Below, one piece after another: positions 43,718-55,546 of a DNA stretch of 64,000 nucleotides (its first letter is position 1; each line of letters begins with the position of its first letter). A program made the translations under genes and the position numbers. Source of the stretch: Onthophagus taurus (taxonomy: Eukaryota; Arthropoda; Insecta; Coleoptera; Scarabaeidae); assembly GCF_036711975.1 (NCBI RefSeq), contig NC_091973.1, positions 15,934,001 to 15,998,000 on the forward strand. Reading direction: 5' to 3'. The notes beneath the pieces were generated by a model. The model was not told the origin of the DNA. It was given only the letters and a program-made list of their open reading frames with translations, and did not search any database.

Positions 43718-45423
43718 TGTTACGTTTTTATTTTTTTTTCTGTTCTTAGTGTTTCTTCTCAATAGACAGGTAGCAAAATTTGTTTTATATTTTTTTTTGT
43801 TTCAGCAGCAGAATTCGAGAATCCTTTGTCCTTACCTTTCCTTTTACCCATTAGATGTCGTTATTCCTTATTTCTTTAAAATTTTGTTTGCAAAATATCT
43901 ATTAATAATCTTATTAATTTTTTTGGGGAGGGAGTTTTTTTTTGTTTGTTAATAAGGGATTTAGTTTTTAAATAAAAGACAGATGTTTAATACCTACAGT
44001 ATTTATTTTGACTTTTACTTTTGGGAGTTGCGCGATAAGGTACATTTTTTTTGGAAATTCGAGTCGAGTATAAATTCGAACGGGTTTTGAAAACTCGGTC
44101 TCTTTGGTTTTGGTGACAATTCTCTCCGTCGGTGGTGAAGAAAAGCAACGACGAGTGTAAATCAGCGTAGATAGACATTTTGGAAAATTTGCGATTAAAT
44201 TTTGACGTCTTGAGGCTAATCCGAAGTCATCGGAAATATCACTCCCGTTGAAAAGTCGCGGTTAAGTCTTTTCTATAACTCGACCCGGATATTTTAACCG
44301 GATTTAATATTTTTCACCATATTCCATAAATTTTGGGCGTAGACCTCGACCTCTTTTTTTTAATCGGTAATTACGATCCGTAGGTCTTTCTTTTGGGGGA
44401 AACATTTTTGTTAATGAAATTCTTGGTCCTAAAATTCTGAGCACATTTTAATAACTTCAATACCACTGGATATCCACTCCTTACCATACCATCTCGAAGG
44501 AAGCTGCTGAAGATCATCCAACTCATACCTTTTCGAAGTTGACTATGAAAATATAAAAAAAAAAAAAGAAGACAACTTAAGGTCAGATCAATAATTCGTT
44601 TTAAACTTTGAATTTTTTTTTATTCTACTTTATTGTCTGTTTACTGTTTCAATTATTAAGTTTGATAATTCAATTTTTTTTTGTACATTATAATAATACT
44701 TACCTAGTATAATTTAGAATCCTATTTTTTTTGTTTAAAAAAAAAAAAAAAAGAATAACATACAAACTAAATTTAGGATATATAATTTTGTTTTGTTTTG
44801 AATTTGCGAATCAATTGATTATAATTTATTTATTTTTTTTTTTTTTATTGTTTTGAAATTCAATTTTTTTTTTAATTTTAATCGATTTCTGAAACAAGTA
44901 CTTGAGGTAGACAATCGGTGTCGCGGTCAATCAGGTGTTTCATTTTTTTTTTGGTTATCCAATTAAATCTTCTTAGTTTCATTTTTTTTTTTTTTTGATA
45001 TTTATTTTTCGTTAGGTTGATATTTATTTCGATTTGATTTAACCTATATAATTTATTTTATTTTATTTGATTTTTTTTTGCAATATATACATATTATTTT
45101 GTTTACCTGCATCTATTGAGTTTCTTTATTTTCTCTCTATATCTTTGTGTTGTTAAATTTTCGTTATTGTATGAACTCTTGTTTCCAACACCACTTCACA
45201 ATCAGTGCCCGTTGCGAATTAACGGATTGTGTGGCGCCTTAAATAAATCGAACCTTCCCTTCTCCAAACGAGTTTGCCGGGGAGTTCGCAACAAACTGGT
45301 TAAGTTTAACGATAACGTAAATTGTTTTGCGGGTTGTGTGTCGATCGGGTAACAATTTCAAAAATTGTCATAATTTTCATTTCGGGTGCGTTTTGGTTTA
45401 CCTTTTTTTTTTAAGGCGTAACA
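43718..45423 (+). repeat. Gypsy B 5' LTR
   Basis: 1,706 bp, TGTTACG...CGTAACA. It matches the 3' LTR closely from 43,878 onwards apart from a 200 bp length difference. It contains several poly-T tracts and a potential promoter part near 45,160-45,350. Confidence 0.92.
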
Positions 45424-45426
45424 AAT

Positions 45427-45444
45427 TGGCGCCCAACGTGGGGC
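45427..45444 (+). promoter_or_regulatory. Primer binding site, tRNA-Lys(CTT) type
   Basis: TGGCGCCCAACGTGGGGC, three bases after the 5' LTR, is the exact complement of the 3' end of eukaryotic tRNA-Lys(CUU), which primes minus-strand synthesis. Confidence 0.85.
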
Positions 45445-45513
45445 CATACAAAAAAGAATATAGTCATTTTTAAGGATAGGGAAAAGCTATTTTTTTTTTT
45501 TTTTTTGTAATCA

Positions 45514-46780
45514 ATGGAGAGTAATTTAGATGTAGGACGATTAACCGCGGACGCGTTGAGATATGAGCTTAGAGTTAGGGGCGTTACTGAACAGTTGGCG
45601 CATGATGAAATGCGTCATTCATTGCGAAAATTTATTCGGTTAGAGAAAAACGCGAGCTTTACATTGCCAGAGTATCCGTTCACATTCGCACAGGACTCGA
45701 AAGCAATACGAGACGATCTAACGAAGGTAAAGGCTAAAATAGACGATTTTACGGGAATCGCGACATCTTCCGAATTTAAAAGGCTTAATACTTGGTTAAA
45801 TTATTTGCTGGGGCGTGCTAATCGAACCTTACCTAAAGACGCGAATGAGATACAATTGAAAACGGAATTTATTTCTGAAATTGTCACATTATCATCGCGA
45901 TTAGAATTGAAAGCTAGAGCTGCTTCTACACCTACTCGGGCCGCTGTAAATATTAGTACGGTTAATTTGAATGAGGACTCAAGTTCAACAGTATCTAGTG
46001 ATACTTCTTCGGACGAGGGTGATGCTAATGGCGTGGTTGCTGGACCTTCAAAATTGATTTCTGTTGCTAAGTGGGGAATTTCTTTTGCTGGGGACGGTCG
46101 TTCTTCGTTAAATGCTTTTTTGGAGCGGGTAAACGAGTTAAGATTTGCAAGGGGCGTTTCAAAGTCGGTTCTTTTTGTTTCGGCTGTGGATTTATTTCGC
46201 GATCGAGCACTTATTTGGTATCGTGTGAATCGTGATAGTTACGCGTCGTGGGACCAATTAGTAGAGGGTTTAAAACTAGAATTTCAACCTATTGACTACG
46301 ATGATAGATTATTTGATGAAATTAGACATCGAACACAGGGCCCTACAGAATCGATCGGAATCTATGTATCCGTGATGCAAAATCTATTCTCGCGATTAAA
46401 TACCCGAATTCCGGAAAGTACGCGAATTAAAATAATGCTAAAGAATTTAACACCTGCATTTCAACGGCAATTATCATTGGTAGACGTGGCTTCGGTGGAT
46501 CAATTATTGCAACTTGGACGGAAGTTAGAAGCTACCAAACTCTCCGTTGATAGCTATGCGCCTCCTGCCCGTGCTACCAAAACGCTTGAACCGGATTTAG
46601 CTTATGTACAAGTAGACGGGAGAGTCGGCTACTGAATCAAATAGAAACGAGACACGATTAAATTCATCGATTTGCTGGAATTGTCGAAAAACCGGACATA
46701 GGGCAAAAGATTGCAAAGCGCCGCGAAAGTTACATTGTTTTCGTTGTGGGGAACCCGGGGTAATAACTCGAAATTTTGTT
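45514..46780 (+). pseudogene. Gypsy B Gag with two zinc knuckles, frameshifted
   Basis: The frame from ATG 45,514 runs 373 codons: an N-terminal helical region, an acidic serine-rich linker (about residues 155-170), and a capsid-like part (SLNAFLERVNELRF; RTQGPTESIGIYVSVMQNLF). It ends early at 46,635. In the next frame the nucleocapsid continues with CWNCRKTGHRAKDC and CFRCGEPGVITRNFVKC (46,674-46,785). A one-base change near 46,618 thus cuts Gag off before its RNA-binding part. Confidence 0.85.
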
Positions 46781-46782
46781 AA

Positions 46783-49512
46783 GTGTTCGGGAAACGGGGT
46801 AGTGAGACGACGATAGGTCGGTGTCGATCTCAATCCTCAGGAAAGCCGATCGGAGTTATCTTAGATTTTATTTTTGCTTGTACTAACGGGGACGAACGTC
46901 CATATTCATTAGTTGATATCCTGAGAATAAAAATCGCGGGTTTGTTAGATTCTGGAGCCAGTAGAACTATCGCTGGTGAAATCGGTATTCGAATGTTGAG
47001 AAAATTAAAATTGCCAGTTAAGAAAATGGATACACGATGCACGGTTGCAAATAATGAGAGTTGTCTAGTTGAGGGCGCTGTAAGTGTTCCAATCACGGTC
47101 GAAGGTCGGAGTAAAATCGTAGAAATACTATTAATACCAGAAGTACGGCATACTTTGATATTGGGAGTGGATTTTTGGCGTAAAATGGGAGTAGTGCCTG
47201 ACTTGAGACGCGGCGAGTGGACCTTTTCATGTGACCCTCCGAAAATATCGGTCGACGCGATTCAGGCTCAGGTTGAGCTTAGTATTAGTGATCAAAATAA
47301 ATTATCGTTATTTCTGGATCGGGTTTTTGACGCGAATTCGGAACATAAATTAGGTCACACACATTTAGTAGAACATCATATCAAGGTAAATCCCGATGTT
47401 TTGCCTATTAAACAGAGGTTGATGGGCATCGTAGAAAAATCTGATAGTCCATGGGCGTCTCCAATTTTATTAGTACCCAAACGTGATGGGGGACATCGCT
47501 TTTGCGTAGATTTTAGACAACTAAATAAAGTTACCAGAGCGGATGCGTACCCGTTACCCCAAATATCGTGGACATTAGACAAACTTCGTGACGCGCGCTT
47601 TCTATCCTCTATTGACATTAAGTCAGCGTACTGGCAAATTCCTATGGCCGCCGAAAGTAAACAATACACCGCATTTACTGTGCCAAATCGCGGGCTTTTT
47701 CAATTCAATAGAATGCCTTTCGGGTTAACGAACGCTCCGGCTACGTGGCAGCGTTTTGTTGACAATGTATTGGGGAGTGATCTTGAACCTCATGTTTTTG
47801 TATACTTGGATGACATCATTATTGTCACGTCAACTATCGAGAAACATTTTGAAATTTTGGAGTTAGTTTGCGAACGTTTGCTTGGTGCGGGGCTCACTTT
47901 AAATCGTGAAAAATGCGTTTTCTTTCGAGACTCACTACGGTACTTGGGTTATGTTGTTGATCGAGACGGGTTGCATGTGGACCCCGAAAAGGTACGGTCG
48001 AAATTACAAATACCTGAACCTCGGAAGGTTTCAGACGTGCGTAGATTGGTAGGAATGGCTTCGTGGTATAGGCGTTTTATGCCGAATTTTTCGACTATCA
48101 TATCACCTCTGACGTCATTGCTGAAAAAGAATAGCAAAGGTTTTAATTGGGACGATAAATGTGATAGGGCCTGGGGTACAATTAAAGAAAGGTTAATATC
48201 AGCACCGATTTTGACTAGACCCGACTTTAGCAAGGAGTTCACCATTCAAACTGATGCTTCTGATTTCGGAATCGGGGCGGTTTTAACACAACTGGATGAT
48301 GGGGATAATGAGGTCGTTATTTGTTATCTGAGCAGATCGTTAACTACGCAAGAGCGAAAATTTTCTACAACAGAGAAGGAATGTCTGGCCGTATTATGGG
48401 CGATCGAGAAATTAAGGCCATATATTGAAGGTGGACATTTCACCGTTATCACAGATCACTATTCGCTGGTATGGTTGAATAATTTGAAGTCCCCTTCAGG
48501 GTGATTGGCCCGTTGGGCAATAAGACTCCAGCAATACAATTTTTCCATTAAGCATAGGAAAGGGAAAGAGCATGTTGTACCCGATGCTTTGTCTAGGGCG
48601 GTACCCGCGTTGGTTGATGAAATTGGACACGAGATTAAATTACAACCTTGGTATATTAAAATGTTGCGTTCGGTAAAATCACAGCCGGAAAAGTATCCGT
48701 TGTATCGCGTTGAAAACGAGAAATTATTTAAGTCCATACGTACTCAACATAACGCGCTTGAAAATCGTAATGACACGTGGAAATTAGTAGTACCAAAAGC
48801 TCAGAGAATCGAATTGTTAAAAAGATATCACGATTTACTGGAAACGGGTGGACACTTAGGCGTGGCAAAGACAATTTCGAGGATATCTCAACGGTATTAC
48901 TGGCCGAAATTTAGAACCGATGTAATTCGCTACATTCGTTCGTGTGATACGTGTTAACGCACAAAGCCCGAGCAGAAAGCACCTGCAGGTCAAATCCAGA
49001 GTCATATAAATGCCATACGTCCGTGGCAAATGATAAGCGTTGATATTATAGGACCCTTACCGCGTAGTAATAAAGGCTTTTCTTACATTCTAGTCGTATT
49101 AGATGTTTTCAGCAAGTACCCGATTTGCTTTCCGTTACGAAAAGCAACGGCGTCGTCGGTTATTAAGAATTTAGAAGAGAACGTGTTTCTTACTTTTGGG
49201 GTGCCACAAACCATCATTGCAGATAATGGTGTTCAATTTCGGTCGCATCAATTCGAAAAATTAATGAAAGATTATCGTGTAAAGATTAAATTTACTCCTT
49301 TTTATCATCCTCAGGCCAATCCAACCGAAAGAGTAAATCGTACCATAAAAACTATGCTTACGGCGTATGTTAGTGATAACCACCGAAAGTGGGACGTTTT
49401 TCTACCTAAGGTTACCTGTGCCTTAAGAACTGCGAAGCACGCAGGAACGGGTTATTCCCCTTATTTTGTAAATCATGGGCGCGAAATGATTATTAAAGCA
49501 TTTCATTATTAA
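46783..49512 (+). pseudogene. Gypsy B Pol: protease, RT, RNase H, integrase
   Basis: One frame contains protease (GLLDSGASRTIAG, about 46,938), RT (FCVDFRQLNKVTRADAYPLP; MPFGLTNAPATWQ; VYLDDIIIV at about 47,800), RNase H (TDASDFGIGAVL, STTEKECLAVLWAIEKL) and integrase (GGHLGVAKTISRI, SCDTC; core Asp in ISVDIIGPL, Asp in IIADNGVQF, Glu in NPTERVNRTIK). Two in-frame stops, TGA at 48,502 and TAA at 48,955, are each one C-to-T change from the expected Arg and Gln codons. It ends prematurely at 49,512, where deletion fused integrase to the 3' LTR. Catalytic residues are otherwise intact. Reaching the Gag frame also needs a shift near 46,800. Confidence 0.92.
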
Positions 49513-51263
49513 AATTTTGTTTGCAAAATATCTATTAATAATTTTATAAATTTTTTTGGGGAGGGAGTTTTTTTTTGTTTGTTAATAAGGGATTTAGTTT
49601 TTAAATAAAAGACAGATGTTTAATACCTACAGTATTTATTTTGACTTTTACTTTTGGGAGTTGCGCGATAAGGTACATTTTTTTTGGAAATTCGAGTCGA
49701 GTATAAATTCGGACGGGGTTTTGAAAACTCGGTCTCTTTGGTTTTGGTGACAATTCTCTCCGTCGGTGGTGAAGAAAAGCAACGACGAGTGTAAATCAGT
49801 AGATAGACATTTTGGAAAATTTGCGATTAAATTTTGGCGTCTTGAGGCTAATCCGAAGTCATCGGAAATATCACTCCCGTTGAAAAGTCGCGGTTAAGTC
49901 TTTTCTATAACCCGACCCGGATATTTTAACCGGATTTAATATTTTTCACCATATTCCATAAATTTTGGGCGTAGACCTCGACCAACTGAGGTAAGAATTG
50001 CTTATTTCGGTTAATCATAATGGCGTACTTTTCCCATCCATATCACAACATTCTTATTATTTACTGATTAGCATAATTTCATTGATTAGATTTACCCTTT
50101 TCATTGAAAAAAAAAAAAAAAAAAAGAAAATCAACCGTTCACACTTACATCCGTTCATTCTTTTCATCCATTCCCTTAGCGAATTTTTTTTTTTTATCGG
50201 TAATTACGATCCGTAGGTCTTTCTCTTGGGGGAAACATTTTTGTTAATGAAATTCTTGGTCCTAAAATTCTGAGCACATTTTAATAACTTTAATACCACT
50301 GGATATCCACTCCTTACCATACCATCTCGAAGGAAGCTGCTGAAGATCATCCAACTCATACCTTTTCGAAGTTGACTATGAAAATATAAAAAAAAAAAAG
50401 AAGACAACTTAAGGTCAGATCAACAATTCGTTTTAAACTTTGAATTTTTTTTTATTCTACTTTATTGTCTGTTTACTGTTTACTGTTTACTTTCAATTAT
50501 TAAGTTTGATAATTCAATTTTTTTTTGTACATTATAATAATACTTACCTAGTATAATTTAGGATCCTATTTTTTTAGTTTAAAAAAAAAAAAAAAAGAAT
50601 AACATACAAACTAAATTTAGGATATATAATTTTGTTTTGTTTTGAATTTGCGAATCAATTGATTATAATTTATTTATTTTTTTTTTTTGTTATTATTTTG
50701 AAATTCAATTTTTTTTTTAATTTTAATCGATTTCTGAAACAAGTACTTGAGGTAGACAATCGGTGTCGCGGTCAATCAGGTGTTTCATTTTTTTTTTGGT
50801 TATCCAATTAAATCTTCTTAGTTTCATTTTTTTTTTTTTGATATTTATTTTTCGTTAGGTTGATATTTATTTCGATTTGATTTAACCTATATAATTTATT
50901 TTATTTTATTTGATTTTTTTTTTGCAATATATACATATTATTTTGCTTACCTGCATCTATTGAGTTTCTTTATTTTCTCTCTATATCTTTGTGTTGTTAA
51001 ATTTTCGTTATTGTATGTCTTGTTTCCAACACCACTTCACAATCAGTGCCCGTTGCGAATTAACGGATTGTGTGGCGCCTTAAATAAATCGAACCTTCCC
51101 TTCTCCAAACGAGTTTGCCGGGGAGTTCGCAACAAACTGGTTAAGTTTAACGATAACGTAAATTGTTTTGCGGGTTGTGTGTCGATCGGGTAACAATTTC
51201 AAAAATTGTCATAATTTTCATTTCGGGTGCGTTTTGGTTTACCTTTTTTTTTAAGGCGTAACA
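49511..51263 (+). repeat. Gypsy B 3' LTR, 5'-truncated, with 200 bp extra
   Basis: It aligns with the 5' LTR from base 161 onwards. About 200 bp at 49,985-50,190 (starting ACTGAGGTAAGAATTG, with a poly-A tract at 50,107-50,125) are absent from the 5' LTR, where a short T-run stands instead. It ends CGTAACA followed by the GCAT duplication. Confidence 0.9.
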
Positions 51264-51267
51264 GCAT

Positions 51268-51869
51268 ATCCATGAGGTCTTTTCTTAAGCTGTCTTCCTC
51301 CGGCAATCCATTAATGTTGTTTTCTAGTTTTATGGCAAGTGTAATCAGGTTAACTTGACTTGTTGGAATGGAGTACTTGTGTCCCTTATCGAGAAGGTCC
51401 TTTTTTATAAAATTGAGTATTGGAGAGGTTGGTTATTCGTGGGTGAAATTTGTGTTGGTATGTGCTGTGAATCTATTGTTTCCGTGGTGTTGTCTCGCTT
51501 TTCCCGTCTTAAAGATTTGATTTTTTTCATTTTTCTCTTCCACAAGGCATTTAATTCTGGTTTTTGTTTAGTTTTTATTTGATCTATTACCTCTTGCAAT
51601 GCAATATAATGAAGTTTTTTGATTAAAGTATTATAAATAAAACTTTTGTTGATCTGGTTATGGCGTAAAAATCTTATTTGTGTGTTTGATAAATGTTGTG
51701 GTAATTTATATTTAGTATATTTTGGAATTAAATCTTCAGATTTGCAAGTTTTGTTGAATTTGATGTGCTGAAGTACTTGGTGCATTTTGAACGACATTCT
51801 TTTGTAGCTATGGATTAATTCAATAGTACCAAGATTATTAATTTGATCAATGTTAATAGTAAAATCCAT
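51268..51869 (-). pseudogene. PLE C, N-terminal region (right part)
   Basis: The minus strand from 51,869 (MDFTINIDQINNLGTIELI) shows KCKSEDLIPKYTKYKLP-type N-terminal PLE blocks (here with T for the first K). The frame is open for 154 codons to 51,405. Further left, LPEEDSLRKDLMDM runs to the Gypsy B edge and continues in the left fragment. Confidence 0.65.
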
Positions 51870-51899
51870 TTTACCAGTAAATGTAAATAAGATTTGTTA

Positions 51900-53352
51900 T
51901 TTAAGTTAAGTTGGGTGTAGCCACAGGGATCCCAAAATCACACCCAACTCCTTGCTACACTCTATCCTTGTTTTCCCAATTCTGCATTATTTTATTAATT
52001 TAAAGTCCAAATTTTATTACCCCATTTCCTTGCCTTAACGTTTAACGCCTGGAAATTGTTTCCTTTTTACGTCTCCAGACAAATTTTGTTGGTGTTGGTT
52101 TTGTTGGCGTATATTATATGATGAAAACTCATTATTTTTCATCTATTCTCTCATTTTTTCATTATTTTAATACTCGCAGAAATGATTTGTTTTCTTTCTG
52201 AACATCCTCTACATAAGTTGAAAATCAGTATTTTACTGAACTTCGCCTTTTCGTTCACCTTTTTATATGCATAAAATATAATTTGTAGAATGTATATAGG
52301 TGTAAGTGAACGAATAAAGTCATTTATTATTATTATTATATAGTTTTATATTCTGGTAAAACCTTATTTTTTTTTCTTTTCGGTTTTGTTAGAACTATAT
52401 AAAATCTTTTCTTTTTCTTTGACGTTCATTTTCATTTACATCCTGTTTAGGATCTTTTTTTTTAAAGATTTACTAGGCCTAGAAAATTTGTCCTTAATTT
52501 GAATTTAACTTCATTAATTTCATTTGGTTTATCAATTTTATTTTGCTTTTTATATAGTTTGCGTGACTTTACGGTCATTGTATTTTGATTTTGTTTGTTG
52601 TTAGAAAGATTAAATCGCCAATTTTTTTTCCAAAATTTTTTTTTAGATGATTTTATGATTTTTTCATTTTGTTTCAGCTTGTGGACGAATTGCATGAATT
52701 TAAGATGGTCAATCATGGTGCAACTAAAATGGAGCCACTATGTTGACAGTAAATATTTTCTCTGATATTCAACGGAACTTCCTTCAGTAGGTCTACCAAA
52801 TTAATTAGAAAAAAGGAAAGTTGATGCTGAACGTGACTTTCCACTGTCACATGTGGGTTAGTATCAGACCAACATAAATTTGTGTATTATTTCCACTATA
52901 TGCTGCTGAGTTCAATGATTTCATATTTGTGATATGTTGTTAGGAACCAGTCTTTTTTGGCTGTGCTATGGGGAGGTAGACAAGTTTTCTACAACGAATA
53001 ATTGCCACAGAGCTTTAGAATAATTCTTTGTAGAATGCATGTGTACGTGCAACCTGTGCATTTTGGGATTTCTTTTTGATAATTTGTTTTGTTAAAGTAT
53101 CTAAAATGTAACTGTTCCTTATAACTCTGCTTATTTTCTGTGTATTGGGTATTATGTAACTGTTCACACAATTATTTTGAGTCATCCAAACTTCTGTGTA
53201 AGTAACATTTTTAAAATTATAACCAAGAACTCAAATATTAATAATATAAGTTTCACCCAATGTTTTGAATTTTGAGAATATCATGATGCTATCATGCTTA
53301 AGTCATAATGCTTAATGTCTATAATAATTGTTTTAAAAAGGACAGTAGTATA
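51900..53352. other. Mostly non-coding; LINE or SINE 3' end near 52,320
   Basis: A hairpin pairs AGTTGGGTGTAG (51,907) with CACACCCAACT (about 51,942). GAACGAATAAAGTCATTTATTATTATT (52,310-52,340) looks like the 3' end of a retrotransposed sequence with a simple-repeat tail. An 84-codon lysine/asparagine-rich minus frame (52,462-52,716) has no recognisable family. Confidence 0.4.
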
Positions 53353-53728
53353 GAAACGCCGATTCTAGATAGGAAGTTGCTCCACAGCTCCACATCCGCT
53401 CCACATGACGTCATCAACCCAATGTAAAAGGATAGGGAAGGGTACCAACCTATGGCTGTGGAGAAAACAAAAATAGGTTGGTATTGGAAAAGTAACTAGA
53501 TCTGGTGACTTTTAAAAAAAGTAACGCGCCACCTAGTGGCTGGTAGTGGAACTAAACCACTACCTACCAGGTAGACTGCTACTTTTTTAAAAAGTCACCA
53601 GATCTTGTTACCAACCTATTTTTTCCCTCAAGCGTTTGGTTGGCACCCCTCCCTATCCTTTTACATCGGGCGGATGACGTCACGGAGGAGCGGAGGAGCA
53701 ACAACTTCCTGTCTAGAATCGGCGTTTC
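53353..53728. mobile_element. Foldback MITE, 376 bp
   Basis: The arms are near reverse complements over most of the length. The ends are GAAACGCCGATTCTAGA and TCTAGAATCGGCGTTTC. Inner matches include GATAGGGA-GGGTACCAAC-type and AGTCACCAGATCT-type blocks. The centre (53,525-53,575) holds a smaller palindrome. Both arms hold TGACGTCA. No clear target duplication; no coding. Confidence 0.8.
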
Positions 53729-53945
53729 TGAAAGATGGCGCGTTGAACGCATAAAGGCGCGCCTCACAACTCTTGAATGCGCGTGCGCAGGAACTTGGGA
53801 ATATTCCGGAAAATAATAATAACACAATTTAACACAATTTAATTCCCCCCCCCCCAATCAACCCAATAAAAGTATTAATAAACATTTTTATAATAATAAA
53901 CATTACATAATAAATAGTTACAAAAAAATAATAAAAACCTTAATG

Positions 53946-54185
53946 TTATGGTACTTTTTTTACAAATTCAATTATATGAGCGGGCTTCGGTTTACCACCA
54001 TCCTTTATTATTATACACGATACATTGATCTTGTAACTCCAAAAAATTTCTTGATCGGTAGGTAAAAAAGAAACGTTGAGAAGCAAGCCCGCTTCTAACT
54101 CCACCACAACGGAAGGTGACGACCATGCGCAGCTCGTAAGACGTTTTCCATTAACAATAAATATGGTAAAAGGGGTAAATCCAAC
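53946..54185 (-). other. Open frame of about 80 codons, possible Polinton-edge gene remnant
   Basis: The minus-strand frame ends at the TAA of 53,946-53,948 and is open upstream to a TGA at about 54,190, inside a tandem duplication. It has no Met. The translation (TIFIVNGKRLTSCAW; ELEAGLLLNVSFLP; HIIEFVKKVP) has balanced, protein-like composition, unlike chance frames nearby. It may be the 3' end of a gene whose start was lost with the duplication. No family recognised. Confidence 0.3.
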
Positions 54186-54401
54186 TCAACTTCGAATAAA
54201 TTTTTTCTTTGGTTTAAACTCACAAAGACTGAAAAAAAAAAACACAGAGACGACTATGAGACATTGCGCGCGGTTTACGTTTGACGGGTAAATCCAACTC
54301 AACTTCGAATAAATTTTTTCTTTGGTTTAAACTCACAGAGACCGAAAAAAAGAAAAACACAGAGACGACTACGAGACATTGCGCGCGGTTTACGTTTGAC
54401 A
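54175..54401. repeat. 113 bp tandem duplication
   Basis: 54,175-54,287 and 54,288-54,401 differ at only about five positions (GTAAATCCAACTCAACTTCG ... GCGCGCGGTTTACGTTTGAC). The duplication is recent. Confidence 0.85.
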
Positions 54402-54824
54402 CGTTCGGTTTCTAAAGTAAAACTGATTATGAGTTACGCGATACAATGCTTTCCTCGCCGGGGCGGAAGTGTTAACTTACGACAATCGGCGCGGCGCATC
54501 ACCAAGTAAAGTGCAATGCACCTCGCCGGCGGGAGTGTCAAGTTACAATCAATGCTGAGCAATGGAATAATTGACCTAAATGAAATGCTATACATATATA
54601 TAATTAATATTAAGAAAGTAAAAAAAAATAATACAAATTATAAAATTTTTTAATGCGTTTTCATTAACAAAAATGATGTAAGTGAAAAAAAAATACATTT
54701 AAATAAAAGAAGGAAATGGTTTAAATAATACAATTTAATTTTCCCAATTAACCCAATTTAAATATATTGAAACATTTTAAAATACAATCTTGAAAGTTTA
54801 TACACAATTAAATATATACAAAAT
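54402..54824. other. Spacer with a sequence repeated at 59,876
   Basis: 54,508-54,590 (CAATGCACC...AATGCTGAGCAAT...AATGAAAT) recurs in diverged form at about 59,880-59,971. Two CTCGCCGG blocks lie at 54,453 and 54,521. No gene is seen. Confidence 0.5.
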
Positions 54825-55313
54825 TTAACAATCGGTAAAATTAACAAATATAGTATTTGCATTACGATACACATGCCAATAGTTATAATTGTAATAACAA
54901 TCGTTAATATATTCAAAATCATTAACATTAATATGGTCGTCAATAATTAATTTAGCTGATTCATTATCAGGAAAGTATCCGTTAACTTTTAGGAAATCTT
55001 TAAATTTTCGATGATCTTCAAAGTCTTCATCACTACCAACATACAGAATATCACCCTTGCGATAAACCCTCCATATGTTATTTTCAAATTCACAAAATTG
55101 TACAAATTACGAATCATTTATTTTATCACCATCGATGTCTCGTATGTCTACAAGTACCAAATCGAGCTGGGTAATTTCTTCTGGGAAATCGGTATTTAAA
55201 CACTGCTTCAGTTTAAGCCGAAAGTCAGTCCAAGACATTATGACCACGATGTGAACACTTCGATTTTCAAAAGGTAACTGAGGCACATATGATTTAAATT
55301 TACAATTAAACAT
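54825..55313 (-). pseudogene. Unrecognised ORF of about 163 codons with one internal stop
   Basis: From Met at 55,313 (or 55,238, MSWTDFRLKLKQCL) the frame is open except for a TAA at 55,107-55,109. The stretch before it (QLDLVLVDIRDIDGDK) and after it (FCEFENNIWRVYRKGDIL; KDFLKVNGYFPDNESA) reads as one acidic, aromatic-rich globular protein. It sits directly downstream of the polymerase on the same strand, so it is probably a Polinton accessory gene with a nonsense mutation, or two short genes. No family recognised. Confidence 0.5.
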
Positions 55314-55546
55314 AATTTTTTAAAAGTCAACTAAATAACAGCAGAATTTAACTTACAACTAAAATGGATTTACATCAAAAATTTAAATAATAAAAAGGAT
55401 TTCGATGGAGTAACGTTAACAAATACCTTAGTGGCCGAATTGAACTTACAACATAAAGGGAATAGAAAATTACATTTAAACGCGATTCGCAATTCAACCA
55501 TCGAAATCCTTTTTTTACAATTATATAATCAAAAAATATAAACTAT

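Larger units (their letters stand above)
43718..51263 (+). mobile_element. Gypsy B, nearly complete LTR retrotransposon
   Basis: The 5' LTR (43,718-45,423) begins TGTTACG, both LTRs end CGTAACA, and GCAT flanks the element (43,714-43,717 and 51,264-51,267). It encodes Gag, protease, RT, RNase H and integrase in Gypsy order. A deletion removed the 3' end of integrase, the polypurine tract and the first 160 bp of the 3' LTR. Length 7,546 bp. It interrupts PLE C. Confidence 0.93.

Noticed and set aside
43924..43945. GGGGAGGGAG run as the Gypsy B polypurine tract (also at 49,558)
   Set aside because: It lies inside the LTR: the left LTR begins 200 bp upstream at TGTTACG with a matching GCAT duplication. 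The true tract was removed by the integrase/LTR deletion.
45116..45352. 78-codon frame in the Gypsy B LTR, also at 50,960-51,193
   Set aside because: It occurs in both LTRs because they are copies. The translation has no family and the part from 45,210 on is leader-like, so I treat it as LTR sequence and not a gene.
53579..53857. 92-codon minus-strand frame
   Set aside because: Most of it lies in the arm of the foldback MITE, and the rest is low-complexity; no conserved motif.
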